Part shown: positions 54,773-63,381 of the stretch, piece by piece
Layout of the letters: the number at the start of each line of letters is the position of its first letter
How positions within the stretch are numbered: the stretch's first letter is position 1
Assembly: GCA_003245575.1 (NCBI GenBank)
Contig: QKCR01000041.1
Coordinates: 1 to 64,000 of the forward strand
DNA: 64,000 nucleotides
Direction of reading: 5' to 3'
Source of the DNA: Alphaproteobacteria bacterium
GTDB taxonomy: Bacteria > Pseudomonadota > Alphaproteobacteria > Micavibrionales > Micavibrionaceae
Translations under genes and position numbers: made by a program
Notes under the pieces: generated by a model
The model's database searches: none
Seen by the model: only the letters and a program-made list of their open reading frames with translations
Told to the model about the DNA's origin: nothing

Positions 54773-55669
54773 TTATTCCATAAACAGCGCTATCTCTTGG
54801 CTTGTATAGCCCTGCATATAAAGAAGAGAGACAAGGTCTGAATGAATTATGGAATTTTGCACCCCGGCCCGAACAGCAGGCTTCGGATGATACCCAACCC
54901 CAAGCCCCGCCGCCTGAAGCATCGGCAAATCATTAGCCCCATCTCCGACAGTCACAGCCTCCGCCACATCAATCCCAAGCAAGGAGCAGTATTTATAAAG
55001 GTAGCTCAACTTTGCGCCTTTATCGAGAATCGGTGGAATAACCTCACCCGACAATTTATCAAAAGAAACACCCAGCTCATTCCCGTGATGGGCATCAAAC
55101 CCACAACGCTCTGCCACTCGGGAAGTAAAGAACGTAAACCCGCCGGAAACAAGAACGCACTGCGCCCCGAAATTGGCCATAGTCCGCACCAACGTCCGTG
55201 CCCCGCCGCTCAAGGTCATTTGATTATATGCCTCATGCAATAACGATTCAGGAAAGCCCGCCAATTTGCCCACGCGCGCACGAAGGGCCTCTTCAAAATC
55301 CAACTCTCCGCGCATAGCGCGCGCCGTAATAGCAGATATTTCCTCCCCGATACCTGCAAGCTCAGCCAAATCATCCAGAGTTTCACCCGTAACGATTGTT
55401 GCATCCATATCGGCTAACAATAGCTTTTTCCGCCTGTTTGCAGAGGGTACAACAAACATATCTATCTTGAGGAGATCGGCACGGGCACGAATATCAGTGA
55501 GGATTTCACTCTCTATATTCGCAAAGGGTCCGGCCTCGTAGCAGACAGTATCACATAACCACCTACCAGAGCTATTGCCAGAAGACTCAAAAAAAGGCAC
55601 AATATCCTGAACAAACTGCCCAAGTGAGGAAGCCCCTCGTTGCCCGACCAGAACAATGTAATTTTCCAT
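54773..55669 (-). CDS. serB: Phosphoserine phosphatase
   Basis: SerB dephosphorylates phosphoserine in serine synthesis. The 298 residues have an N-terminal ACT-like region, then the HAD core: LLLADMDATIV with the nucleophile Asp (the usual DMDST has Ala for Ser here), VLVSGGFTFFTSRVAERCGFDAHHGNELG, and VGDGANDLPMLQAAGLGVGYHPKPAV. Length is typical. It is divergent from the 55.7 kb pilin-like gene, 36 bases apart. Confidence 0.95.
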   Translation of the reverse strand: MENYIVLVGQRGASSLGQFVQDIVPFFESSGNSSGRWLCDTVCYEAGPFANIESEILTDIRARADLLKIDMFVVPSANRRKKLLLADMDATIVTGETLDDLAELAGIGEEISAITARAMRGELDFEEALRARVGKLAGFPESLLHEAYNQMTLSGGARTLVRTMANFGAQCVLVSGGFTFFTSRVAERCGFDAHHGNELGVSFDKLSGEVIPPILDKGAKLSYLYKYCSLLGIDVAEAVTVGDGANDLPMLQAAGLGVGYHPKPAVRAGVQNSIIHSDLVSLLYMQGYTSQEIALFME

Positions 55670-55705
55670 CTTGCCGAGACTCTAACACGTTAAAAGTTTT
55701 TTTCC

Positions 55706-56383
55706 ATGACTTTATCTTCTGACACATCGCAATCCGGAAACGTCCTGTTTCTCATCCTGATTGCAGTGGCACTGTTTGCAGCCCTCTCTTTTGCCGTATC
55801 GAGCACAATGCGTGGCAACCAGACGACAGGGATCGCAGAAGAAAAAGAGAAGGTCAACACAGCATATCTGCACCAATTCCCGTCTGCGCTCAATCAAACA
55901 ATTATGAGGATGCGTATGTCGGAAGGCATCCAACCGGAGGAACTCATTTTTGCATTTCCGGGAAATACAGACTACGGAACATTCGGAACAGTACCTGACC
56001 ACGAAGTCTTTCACCCTCAAGGCGGCGGCCTCCCATATCAAGCGCCACCCGACAATGTCAATGACGGATCAAGCTGGATATTCAACGGGGACTTGGAAAT
56101 TGATAATATCGGCACAACAGGCGGAACAAATACCAACACTGAATTACTGGCAATTTTAACAGGCATTCCCGAAAGCCTATGCCGCTATATCAACTACGAT
56201 ATTACTGACGTCATGCAAGACCCGCCATCAATCACTGTAAGCGGAGAAACAAACAAATTCACCGGAACATTCGGCTATGCCGGTACAGTCTCGAACCCTG
56301 CCCTATCAGGCCACGATACATATTGTTACTACTCCACGAATTTGGGGAAATATGTTTTCTACAAAGCCTTGATAGAAAGATAA
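55706..56383 (+). CDS. Pilin-like protein, paralogue of the 43.1 kb gene product
   Basis: The 225-residue protein has a 9-residue polar leader followed by GNVLFLILIAVALFAALS, identical to the 43.1 kb paralogue, and an outer domain with shared features VFHPQGGG, SWIFNGDLEIDNIGT and a final ER. Cysteines occur at SLCRYI and TYCYYS. As in the paralogue there is no Glu at +5, so it is not a canonical type IV prepilin. No clear ribosome-binding site precedes the ATG. It sits alone on the plus strand between serB and rsmB, separate from the 42-44 kb group. Confidence 0.75.
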   Translation: MTLSSDTSQSGNVLFLILIAVALFAALSFAVSSTMRGNQTTGIAEEKEKVNTAYLHQFPSALNQTIMRMRMSEGIQPEELIFAFPGNTDYGTFGTVPDHEVFHPQGGGLPYQAPPDNVNDGSSWIFNGDLEIDNIGTTGGTNTNTELLAILTGIPESLCRYINYDITDVMQDPPSITVSGETNKFTGTFGYAGTVSNPALSGHDTYCYYSTNLGKYVFYKALIER

Positions 56384-56395
56384 GCCTACAGAAAT

Positions 56396-57754
56396 TTATA
56401 AGGCTTTTCCGATACGCGCAATAAAGAACCCGTCAATGCCTCCGATGTCAGACAAATATGTCGGCAATATCCGGACATCACCACGAGGCGTAATAAAATC
56501 ACGGACTTCTCCAACTTCAGAGGACTGTATGGGAATACGATCGACATCATCACGACGTTCGATTAAACGATCAATCTGGTTTTCGCCTTCACATTTTTGC
56601 AAAGAACATGTGCAATAAATCAGAACGCCACCGGGTTGCAGCATTGAAACCGCATTATCCAACAATCGAGCTTGAAGATCGACCAAACTATTTAAATCTC
56701 CTTCGCTCTTCATCCATAAGACATCGGGATTACGACGAATTGTCCCCGTCGCCGAGCACGGTGCATCAAGAAGGATATAAGGAAATTGTTCACGTGACCG
56801 CCACACAGCAGCATCGGCAATTTCTGTCCGAACACTATGCCCCAACCGCATCCGCTTCATATTGGATTGCAATCGTTGAATACGCTTAGCAGAGCGATCA
56901 AGGGCGACAACCTGAGCCCCCATACTAGCGAGCTGCGCAGTCTTTCCGCCCGGTGCCGCACATAAATCCAGAACGGTGGCGCCTTCAATATTTGTTCCGA
57001 ATAATTGCGCAGGCAAAGACGCTGCGGCATCCTGAACCCACCACATCCCGTCTTCAAATCCGGGCAATTCTGTAACCATACGTGCATGGGTCAAGCGCAC
57101 ACCACCTGTCGGTAATGTGATCCCCCCCAGCGTTTGAGTCCAATGTTCTCTTTGAGAAACATCCTTAAGTGTCACGTCAAGTGCCGCCTCTTGCAAATTC
57201 GACATGGCGATCTCGAGAGCAGTCCTCAAACCGTAATCCTGAATCCAGTTCTTAAGCAACCATTCAGGTGTATTCAAACGCGGAATATCTTGCTTGGACT
57301 CCCAGTCTTTTCCTTCGGCAGCAATCCGTCTCAGAATTGCATTCACAAACCCCTTCATGCGGATATGCCCTTCAGCCTCAGCCAAGAGAACAGAGGTATT
57401 CACCGCAGCATGGTCAGGTATATTCATGAAGATCAATTGAGCCACGCCCAGCCTTAAAATATACCCCAACACAGGAGGGTTCAGCGGCTGGTCAGGTTTA
57501 GATAAAGCACGACGGATCAAATCATCAATCTGACCCAAGCGGCGAATAACAGTTGTCACCAGCATGCGAACAAACGCACGGTCTCTTTGAGACAAATTCG
57601 AGAACTCTTTCGAGTCGTCAAAAACCTGATCAATCGTGTGATGTTTATCAAAGATTCTTTGTAAGATCGCCAATGCCACACGACGCGCTGTGAGCATTTC
57701 TGAAGGGGACGGAGGATCAAAAAGATCGGGCGAAGGAAAATGTTCTTGTGTCAT
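56396..57754 (-). CDS. rsmB: 16S rRNA (cytosine-967-C5)-methyltransferase RsmB
   Basis: RsmB (Sun) methylates C967 of 16S rRNA. With the ATG at 57754 there are 452 residues: an N-terminal NusB-like RNA-binding domain (VALAILQRIFDKHHTIDQVFDD, FVRMLVTTVIRRLGQID) and a C-terminal Nol1/Nop2/Sun methyltransferase domain with VLDLCAAPGGKTAQLA (SAM), LLDAPCSATGTIRRNPDV and YCTCSLQKCEGENQI, which provide the two catalytic cysteines. A start 27 bases upstream is also open. Confidence 0.96.
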   Translation of the reverse strand: MTQEHFPSPDLFDPPSPSEMLTARRVALAILQRIFDKHHTIDQVFDDSKEFSNLSQRDRAFVRMLVTTVIRRLGQIDDLIRRALSKPDQPLNPPVLGYILRLGVAQLIFMNIPDHAAVNTSVLLAEAEGHIRMKGFVNAILRRIAAEGKDWESKQDIPRLNTPEWLLKNWIQDYGLRTALEIAMSNLQEAALDVTLKDVSQREHWTQTLGGITLPTGGVRLTHARMVTELPGFEDGMWWVQDAAASLPAQLFGTNIEGATVLDLCAAPGGKTAQLASMGAQVVALDRSAKRIQRLQSNMKRMRLGHSVRTEIADAAVWRSREQFPYILLDAPCSATGTIRRNPDVLWMKSEGDLNSLVDLQARLLDNAVSMLQPGGVLIYCTCSLQKCEGENQIDRLIERRDDVDRIPIQSSEVGEVRDFITPRGDVRILPTYLSDIGGIDGFFIARIGKAL

Positions 57755-57867
57755 GTGCTTATCGAGGATTTCTCTTCGCACTTTATACTATTCCGATGCA
57801 ACAAGCCACCCGGAATCGCGCACAAAACGCGCGAATATGGATAAATATGAAAAAGAACAACGGGGAA

Positions 57868-58467
57868 TTAATGAAACTTAGGCTCGAAATAATCGTAAAG
57901 CGCTTCGATAATCATATGCCCGAAACCATCCTTGTCACCGTCTCTTGGGATAAAGTCATCACTATGATCATGATTGGACTCTTCAACAAGGAGCAAACTC
58001 GACAAAGCTCGCATCTCTTGGGAATGTCTTTCTTTGTCATCATGTTCGTGGGCCATGGTAAAAGCCCGATTAAAGACTCGCTGACGCAAACCTGATAAAT
58101 CCCGCGTTCCGGAGACATCGCCGGCTGTCACGTTCAACAAAATTGTATCATCGAACTGGATACGCAATTGACCAACCTCATCATCTGCACGAGACAGAAA
58201 GAATGAAGAATGACGATCTAAATCGGAATTCGCCGCCTCGGCATCGCAGCCAGGAGCGTCCTGATGGTTACGAAGTGTCTGAACCCAATTCAAATACTGG
58301 GCTTGTCCCACTGTATGGGCTAAACGATCAAGAAATTCGGATACAGACGCCGAAGCACCCAGCATAGAGTCAACATCACGTGGATCGTCCACCCCATCTG
58401 CCAACATATAGTGCGGCAGAGGTGGAACGATTACTGAAGACATATAAGTGGTCGTCAAACGTTGCAT
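57868..58467 (-). CDS. Hypothetical protein, 199 residues
   Basis: The ATG is fixed by a strong GAGGAGAAGG and a promoter at 58494-58522. The product is soluble, acidic, His- and Asp-rich in the C-terminal half (MAHEHDDKERHSQEMRAL, NHDHSDDFIPRDGDKDGFGH), which might bind divalent metal. No signal peptide, membrane segment or known family. It stands between htpX and rsmB, genes that are often neighbours, so it looks like an insertion. Confidence 0.72.
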   Translation of the reverse strand: MQRLTTTYMSSVIVPPLPHYMLADGVDDPRDVDSMLGASASVSEFLDRLAHTVGQAQYLNWVQTLRNHQDAPGCDAEAANSDLDRHSSFFLSRADDEVGQLRIQFDDTILLNVTAGDVSGTRDLSGLRQRVFNRAFTMAHEHDDKERHSQEMRALSSLLLVEESNHDHSDDFIPRDGDKDGFGHMIIEALYDYFEPKFH

Positions 58468-58493
58468 GGCCTTCTCCTCGGCGTATATATTAA

Positions 58494-58522
58494 GATATAC
58501 ACATATATATTTATAATGTCAA
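58494..58522 (-). promoter_or_regulatory. Strong sigma-70-like promoter
   Basis: Minus strand TTGACA (58517-58522), 17-base spacer, TATATC (58494-58499), with AT-rich TATATAT repeats around it. It lies 27 bases before the start of the 199-residue hypothetical gene and is the clearest promoter in the window. Confidence 0.7.
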
Positions 58523-58547
58523 ATATATATTTGAGAGAAATTTATCA

Positions 58548-59465
58548 TTAATTCCAAGGGTTTCGAGGCATAAAGGCAGAGGAATCTCCTCTCGAATTCC
58601 CTGAAAAGCCACCCATCTGACGCTCGATCTCAATTAAACGCCGAATCCGGTTCTCAGTCGAAGGGTGCGTAGAAAACAAACCATCCATAGCATGAACATG
58701 CAGTGGGTTAATAATAAACAAATGGGCGGATGCCGGATTGGCCTCGGCCTCACGGTTGACAATTTGCCCTGCCATACCGGAAATTTTTTCGAGCGCGGTT
58801 GCCAGAGCGCGCGGCTTACCGGAAATTTCAGCCCCCATCCGATCCGCTTCATATTCTCGAGAGCGAGAGATCGCCATCTGAACAATAGACGCGGCTATCG
58901 GCGCCAATAACATCACAAGCAACATGACAATCGGATTCATCGCGCGCCCGTCACTTCCGCGTGAACCACCGAAGAACATCGCGAAGTTAGCCAGCATAGA
59001 CAAAGCCCCTGCCAGTGTCGCCGTCACCGTCATAATTAATGTATCACGATGCTTAACATGCGCCAGCTCATGAGCCATAACGCCTTCAATCTCATCAGTA
59101 TTAAGGCGTTGCATCAAACCGGTTGTAATCGCGACAGCCGCATGTTGCGGATTGCGGCCCGTTGCAAAAGCGTTCGGCTGTGCATTCTCGATAATATAGA
59201 CTTTGGGGTTTGGTAACCCTGCATTTCCGGCCAACCGATAGATCATAGACACGAGTTGCGGTGAACTCTCCATATCCACTTCGCGCGCACCATAATGGCG
59301 CAAAACCGCCTTGTCGCTATTATACCAAGCCCAGATATTCATCCCGCCCGCCGCCAGCAACGCAATCATTAATCCGCCCTGCCCGCCGACCAGATACCCC
59401 AAGCCCCCGACCAAAGCAGTCATGGCAGCCATTAAAATGGTGGTCTTTAAATATCCGGTACTCAT
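58548..59465 (-). CDS. htpX: Protease HtpX homologue
   Basis: HtpX is a zinc endopeptidase of the inner membrane that removes damaged membrane proteins. The 305 residues have two N-terminal membrane segments ([19 protein letters not shown] and [16 protein letters not shown]), [17 protein letters not shown], the zinc motif [10 protein letters not shown], two further hydrophobic segments around 150-200 and the distal ligand region [15 protein letters not shown]. Heat-shock regulation is usual for the family but no such site is visible. The chorismate mutase gene lies 6 bases upstream. Confidence 0.96.
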   Translation of the reverse strand: MSTGYLKTTILMAAMTALVGGLGYLVGGQGGLMIALLAAGGMNIWAWYNSDKAVLRHYGAREVDMESSPQLVSMIYRLAGNAGLPNPKVYIIENAQPNAFATGRNPQHAAVAITTGLMQRLNTDEIEGVMAHELAHVKHRDTLIMTVTATLAGALSMLANFAMFFGGSRGSDGRAMNPIVMLLVMLLAPIAASIVQMAISRSREYEADRMGAEISGKPRALATALEKISGMAGQIVNREAEANPASAHLFIINPLHVHAMDGLFSTHPSTENRIRRLIEIERQMGGFSGNSRGDSSAFMPRNPWN

Positions 59466-59471
59466 ATAAGT

Positions 59472-59777
59472 CTAACTCTCCATCAACTCTTCTTCCAAGT
59501 CACAGCAAATGACAACCATCAAAGCATAGATCTCGCGGATACGATCAGCATCATCCTCACCGACCTCACCCGGTACAGCAGCCTCAACCCTGTCACCGGC
59601 CCGATCTATCACCTCAGCAATCCGCTCTTCAATCACAGCAGGAATCTTATTCTTTAATTTAATCTGCGCGACCTCGCGGACAATCCCCAATCGTTCGACC
59701 ATCAAATCAACGATTTTGTCATCCAACGCATCAATACGATCGCGATACGGTTTCATGATTTCCTGAACTTTAGACAT
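59472..59777 (-). CDS. Chorismate mutase (AroQ class)
   Basis: The ATG at 59777 gives 101 residues. The AroQ helix starts YRDRIDALDDKIVDLMVERLGIVREVAQIK, with the conserved Arg-x2-Ile-Asp-x-Leu-Asp and Arg-x3-Val..Ile-Lys residues, and ends IREIYALMVVICCDLEEELMES. It converts chorismate to prephenate for Phe/Tyr synthesis. It is a free-standing monofunctional enzyme with htpX 6 bases downstream and is divergent from the SdhAF4-type mini-gene. Confidence 0.92.
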   Translation of the reverse strand: MSKVQEIMKPYRDRIDALDDKIVDLMVERLGIVREVAQIKLKNKIPAVIEERIAEVIDRAGDRVEAAVPGEVGEDDADRIREIYALMVVICCDLEEELMES

Positions 59778-59823
59778 ATATTTAGGCCTTCCCCATATCA
59801 AAAATAGTAACTAAACTAGTTCT

Positions 59824-60003
59824 ATGGAACAAAACGACAAAAATCCACACAAATCAGAAAAACCCTCACAAAATCAAGGTGATAAACCTGTGTTGGGTCA
59901 CCAGCCTCTGCCTCACATGCAGCGCGAATATGGAGGCCGCAAAGGCCCCGAAGCCACCCGCTATAATGACTGGGAACTCAACGGCAAATGCGTGGACTTC
60001 TAA
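59824..60003 (+). CDS. DUF1674 / SdhAF4-type succinate dehydrogenase assembly factor
   Basis: A 59-residue gene. The C-terminal half has the DUF1674 signature REYGGRKGPEATRYNDWELNG followed by KCVDF at the end, preceded by a polar Lys/Asn/Gln-rich N-terminus. In mitochondria SDHAF4 helps insert the FAD-bound SdhA subunit into complex II; bacterial relatives are presumed to do the same. The gene is easily missed because of its length. It lies 46 bases from the chorismate mutase start on the opposite strand. Confidence 0.88.
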   Translation: MEQNDKNPHKSEKPSQNQGDKPVLGHQPLPHMQREYGGRKGPEATRYNDWELNGKCVDF

Positions 60004-60061
60004 AAATTTGACATAATATTATCGGCATGGTACTTGTCTCCCTCAAATCAAGGAGAATATT

Positions 60062-60823
60062 ATGTCGCAACTAAGAGAAAGACTTCACAGCATCGGCGAT
60101 CAGCTTTCTGCCCGCTTTGCCCAAGCAAAGATAAATAAAGCAATAGACCGTTACGCCGCTCAAGTTGAATCGGATCTAGAGACATTCCTCAAATATCTAC
60201 GGAATACAAAAAACTTCGATCATTCGAGCAGAGGTCGCGGTAGCCCAGAGTATTTCAACGCAATTATTCCGAACTTCGGCATTGCCAGAAGAATGGTAGT
60301 ACATCTAGCCAATATCCCTGCACGACAAGACATCAGATTCGCACTCTTAACCGCCCACGAATCTATGATAGAACGTGACGGCAGACCTGACCATAGCCTA
60401 CGCCTGCGCTATGGATTTAACGTCCTAAAACAAATTGAATGGATGCAACAAGAACTTAGAGCAGACGGTCTAGAGCAAGATGACGGACACCAAGTCTTAC
60501 AAGACTTGAAAACGCATATTCTCAAACAACACATAAAATCCCTAAATGAAAAAATACAGAACAGCCCTTTAAGAGGTGGTTTTACAGTATCAAGCATGGG
60601 CATAAGCTCTGCGTCCTCTCTCCATACTTGGGTGGATAATTGTAGATTATACGAATTTGAAGACCCTGAAATAAACGCAGCTCTAATCTCTGTTTTCGAG
60701 AATGTCTCAATGAAATACAGAGACCACAACGGTGCGGCCAAGTATGTTCAAGATTACATTGATGAACTAAAGGCAAAAGGGGCAAAGACAGCCGCTCCAG
60801 CTCCTACCGCACAACCCGCTTAA
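60062..60823 (+). CDS. Hypothetical helical protein, 253 residues
   Basis: AAGGAG lies before the ATG. The product is soluble, mostly helical and strongly basic/polar (MSQLRERLHSIGDQLSARFAQAKINKAIDRYAAQ), with no export signal; the end is Ala/Pro-rich (KTAAPAPTAQPA). No family recognised. It has its own terminator and is convergent with the ABC transporter gene. Codon use resembles neighbours. The Ala/Pro tail resembles those of proteins in the 13.6-23 kb cluster only in composition. Confidence 0.7.
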   Translation: MSQLRERLHSIGDQLSARFAQAKINKAIDRYAAQVESDLETFLKYLRNTKNFDHSSRGRGSPEYFNAIIPNFGIARRMVVHLANIPARQDIRFALLTAHESMIERDGRPDHSLRLRYGFNVLKQIEWMQQELRADGLEQDDGHQVLQDLKTHILKQHIKSLNEKIQNSPLRGGFTVSSMGISSASSLHTWVDNCRLYEFEDPEINAALISVFENVSMKYRDHNGAAKYVQDYIDELKAKGAKTAAPAPTAQPA

Positions 60824-60836
60824 AAAAACGATACAC

Positions 60837-60872
60837 AAAAAATGCGCTGAGAAATATCTCGGCGCATTTTTC
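60837..60872. terminator. Bidirectional Rho-independent terminator
   Basis: AAAAAATGCGC followed by TGAGA, loop AATA, TCTCG and GCGCATTTTT; the stem is continuous with one T-G wobble. A-run and T-run flank the two sides, so it can end transcripts from both converging genes. Confidence 0.9.
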
Positions 60873-60879
60873 TATTTTA

Positions 60880-62688
60880 TTACCCTACCAAATCGAGAGC
60901 TTGTATTTCATAGAGGCGCCGATAGATAGACTGCGGATTATCAAGCAGCTCTGTATGTGTACCCTGCTCCACAATCTCGCCCTTATCAAACACCAGAATG
61001 CGGTCGGCTTTCTGAATGGTCGCCAATCGGTGGGCAATCGTAATAGTTGTACGACCGACCATTAATCGCTCCAACGCCTTCTGGATGTAGTGTTCCGATA
61101 CAGAATCAAGTGACGATGTTGCTTCATCCAATATAAGAACAGGGGCCTCCGACAACAGCGCGCGTGCAATCGCAACGCGCTGACGTTCACCTCCCGAAAG
61201 CTTGACACCGCGCTCACCGACAAGAGTTTGATAGCCCAAAGGCAATCCTTCGATAAACTCGGCAGCATAAGCCTCCTGCGCCGCCATGCGGATTTCATCA
61301 ATCGTCGCATCAGGGTTACCGTAAGCGATGTTCTCCGCCAATGACCTGTGAAACAGCACAGGGTCTTGCGGAACCAATGCCACAGCTCGGCGCAGCGACT
61401 CTTGTGTAACGCCTGCAATCTCCTGACCGTCAATCAAAATAGCCCCTGATTGAATATCATAAAGACGCTGGATCAGCTTGACGAACGTCGATTTACCAGA
61501 CCCCGACGCGCCAACCAAAGCAACCTTCTCGCCTGCTTTAATCTCAACGGACAGCGATGTATAAATCGGACGTGCGCCCTGCTCATACTTAAAGCCGACT
61601 TTATCAAAGCTAATTGCAGAACCAACTCCGTCACGACGAACTTCTAGCGTCTTTGCGCCATCAACATCTTTGACATCATTATCATGCAACCAGAAACCGA
61701 TAACATCAGCCATCTCGCTACTCGATTTCATCAACTCGGTAATCTGGCGACCGATCTCGCGCAAATACCCGCCAATGATGAAGGAAGCTGTAATCGCCAC
61801 GGTTACATCTCCGGCACTTGCCTTTCCCTGATACCACAACCAGATAACAGTACCTGTCATACCGGCCATCATCAGGAAACGAATTTGTGAACGCACCCAA
61901 TCAACAGCGACAGCCGTCAACCACGCATTCTGCGTGCGGTGCTTCCATTGATCGACAACGCCTGCAAACTGACGATCTTCCCGAGATTCTCCGGCAAAAC
62001 TTTTAACCGTCGAAATCGCAGTCATCACATCCGCCAGATTAGCCCCGACTGCCGTATCCATTTCGGCAGACTTGCGAAAGCGTGGCATTGTTACCTTGAC
62101 CGAGAGAAAAATACTCACAGCAATAAAGAGAATAACAATCGGCAAGATCACCCATCCGACAGACGGCAACTGAATAATCAGCATAGTCGTCATCCCGACA
62201 CCGATAATAGTTGCAGGATATAATCCCATAAAGATTGTGTCATCAAACACATCAAACGCCCACATCCCGCGGGTAATCTTGCGTACAGTCGCCCCTGCGA
62301 AACTATTGACGTGCCAATCCGTCGAGAAACGCTGCACTTTGTACATCGCATCCGTCAAAATCTCATAAAGATTGCGCACGGCAAATTTATTCCATTGCCA
62401 TGTTGCCAAGGCCCAAGCCCAGCTATGGGTCAACTGCAAAACAGCAAGAGAGCCGAACGCAATCAAAACCATCTTGAGACTTCCCTCAGCAGTCGGATCA
62501 AGCTCACTCACCGCGTCAACCAAACGCCCTGAAAAAAGCGGATAAAACACATCCACTCCGACAGAAACGGTCATAAAAGCAAATGCCTTCAAACCGCGCC
62601 ACTTGTGACGCAGCCAGTAATGGCGTGCAAAACGCATCTGGTCCTTAAACCCGATCTTCGGGCCCATTTGTTCATTTTCGGCGCGCAT
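60880..62688 (-). CDS. ABC transporter, fused membrane and ATPase domains (exporter type)
   Basis: The ATG at 62688 follows AGGAGAG and gives 602 residues. The N-terminal half is a six-helix membrane domain (about 35-320; GLKAFAFMTVSVGVDVFYPLFSG, LWYQGKASAGDVTVAI). The ATPase half has Walker A LVGASGSGKSTFVKL, Q-loop ALVPQDPVLF, signature LSGGERQRVAIARALL, Walker B VLILDEATSSLD and H-loop IAHRLATI. It works as a dimer exporting lipid, peptide or drug-like substrates; the substrate cannot be told. It is convergent with the hypothetical gene. Confidence 0.94.
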   Translation of the reverse strand: MRAENEQMGPKIGFKDQMRFARHYWLRHKWRGLKAFAFMTVSVGVDVFYPLFSGRLVDAVSELDPTAEGSLKMVLIAFGSLAVLQLTHSWAWALATWQWNKFAVRNLYEILTDAMYKVQRFSTDWHVNSFAGATVRKITRGMWAFDVFDDTIFMGLYPATIIGVGMTTMLIIQLPSVGWVILPIVILFIAVSIFLSVKVTMPRFRKSAEMDTAVGANLADVMTAISTVKSFAGESREDRQFAGVVDQWKHRTQNAWLTAVAVDWVRSQIRFLMMAGMTGTVIWLWYQGKASAGDVTVAITASFIIGGYLREIGRQITELMKSSSEMADVIGFWLHDNDVKDVDGAKTLEVRRDGVGSAISFDKVGFKYEQGARPIYTSLSVEIKAGEKVALVGASGSGKSTFVKLIQRLYDIQSGAILIDGQEIAGVTQESLRRAVALVPQDPVLFHRSLAENIAYGNPDATIDEIRMAAQEAYAAEFIEGLPLGYQTLVGERGVKLSGGERQRVAIARALLSEAPVLILDEATSSLDSVSEHYIQKALERLMVGRTTITIAHRLATIQKADRILVFDKGEIVEQGTHTELLDNPQSIYRRLYEIQALDLVG

Positions 62689-62957
62689 AATACTCTCCTG
62701 TTCTGTTAAAACCGGACGGCGCAGACACAAAAAACCTATAAAATTTCAATGATCGAAAGATAAGTTGAAAAATCTGATTTCTGCCTCTGGACAATCCGGC
62801 GCGCGAAATACGCCGTGCCAAAGTCTTTAGAAATCGAGACCTGCTGGCACGGAAACAACATTATAAAACATGACTGAATGTGTCATTTTACGTGTTTCCT
62901 TGTGTGACGAATTTTTTTAACTATGTCACACGTATAAAGCGAAATGCAATAGAAAAT

Positions 62958-63194
62958 TTATAATTCGTTTCTGATCCGGTGCATCTCAGACGCCAAGTGA
63001 GCAAAGCGCGCTGCTTCTAACACCTCACCTGCAGCTTGATCTGCCTCGGTAAGTTTAACGACATTTTGTGCAAGCGCTGTCACAAAATCAGCAACCATTT
63101 TAGAATCTCGCGTCCCCATTTCTTCATGAAATTTTTTGCACTGTTGGACGATACGATTATATTCTGCGAGAAGTTCTTCGGCTTTGGAAGACAT
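62958..63194 (-). CDS. Small hypothetical protein with strong ribosome-binding site
   Basis: The 78-residue protein (MSSKAEELLAEYNRIVQQCKKFHEEMG...) is helical, charged, with a single Cys and no membrane segment. GGAGGTG lies 5 bases before the ATG, which supports translation. No family recognised. It stands between the ABC transporter gene and the partial SDR gene; the 269-base stretch on its downstream side (62689-62957) holds no gene that I can see. Confidence 0.65.
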   Translation of the reverse strand: MSSKAEELLAEYNRIVQQCKKFHEEMGTRDSKMVADFVTALAQNVVKLTEADQAAGEVLEAARFAHLASEMHRIRNEL

Positions 63195-63381
63195 GATACA
63201 CCTCCATACTCAGTAAAGCATAGTCGCACCATACCCCTATTCCGACATAAATTCTCCTTCCAAATTGCCGCATCAGAGACGACAGTACAGGCAATTTTAG
63301 ACCAATCACTGAATTGCCAAAGCCTCGGAATATTGTTAGGTTTTAAGAACAAGGACACGATTAAAACCAAAGGCTCACCAC

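Noticed and set aside
58480-58530. TATATAT-rich stretch considered as an origin or recombination site
   Set aside because: It is short, and its TTGACA-17-TATATC content explains it as a promoter; no DnaA boxes or long repeats are seen.
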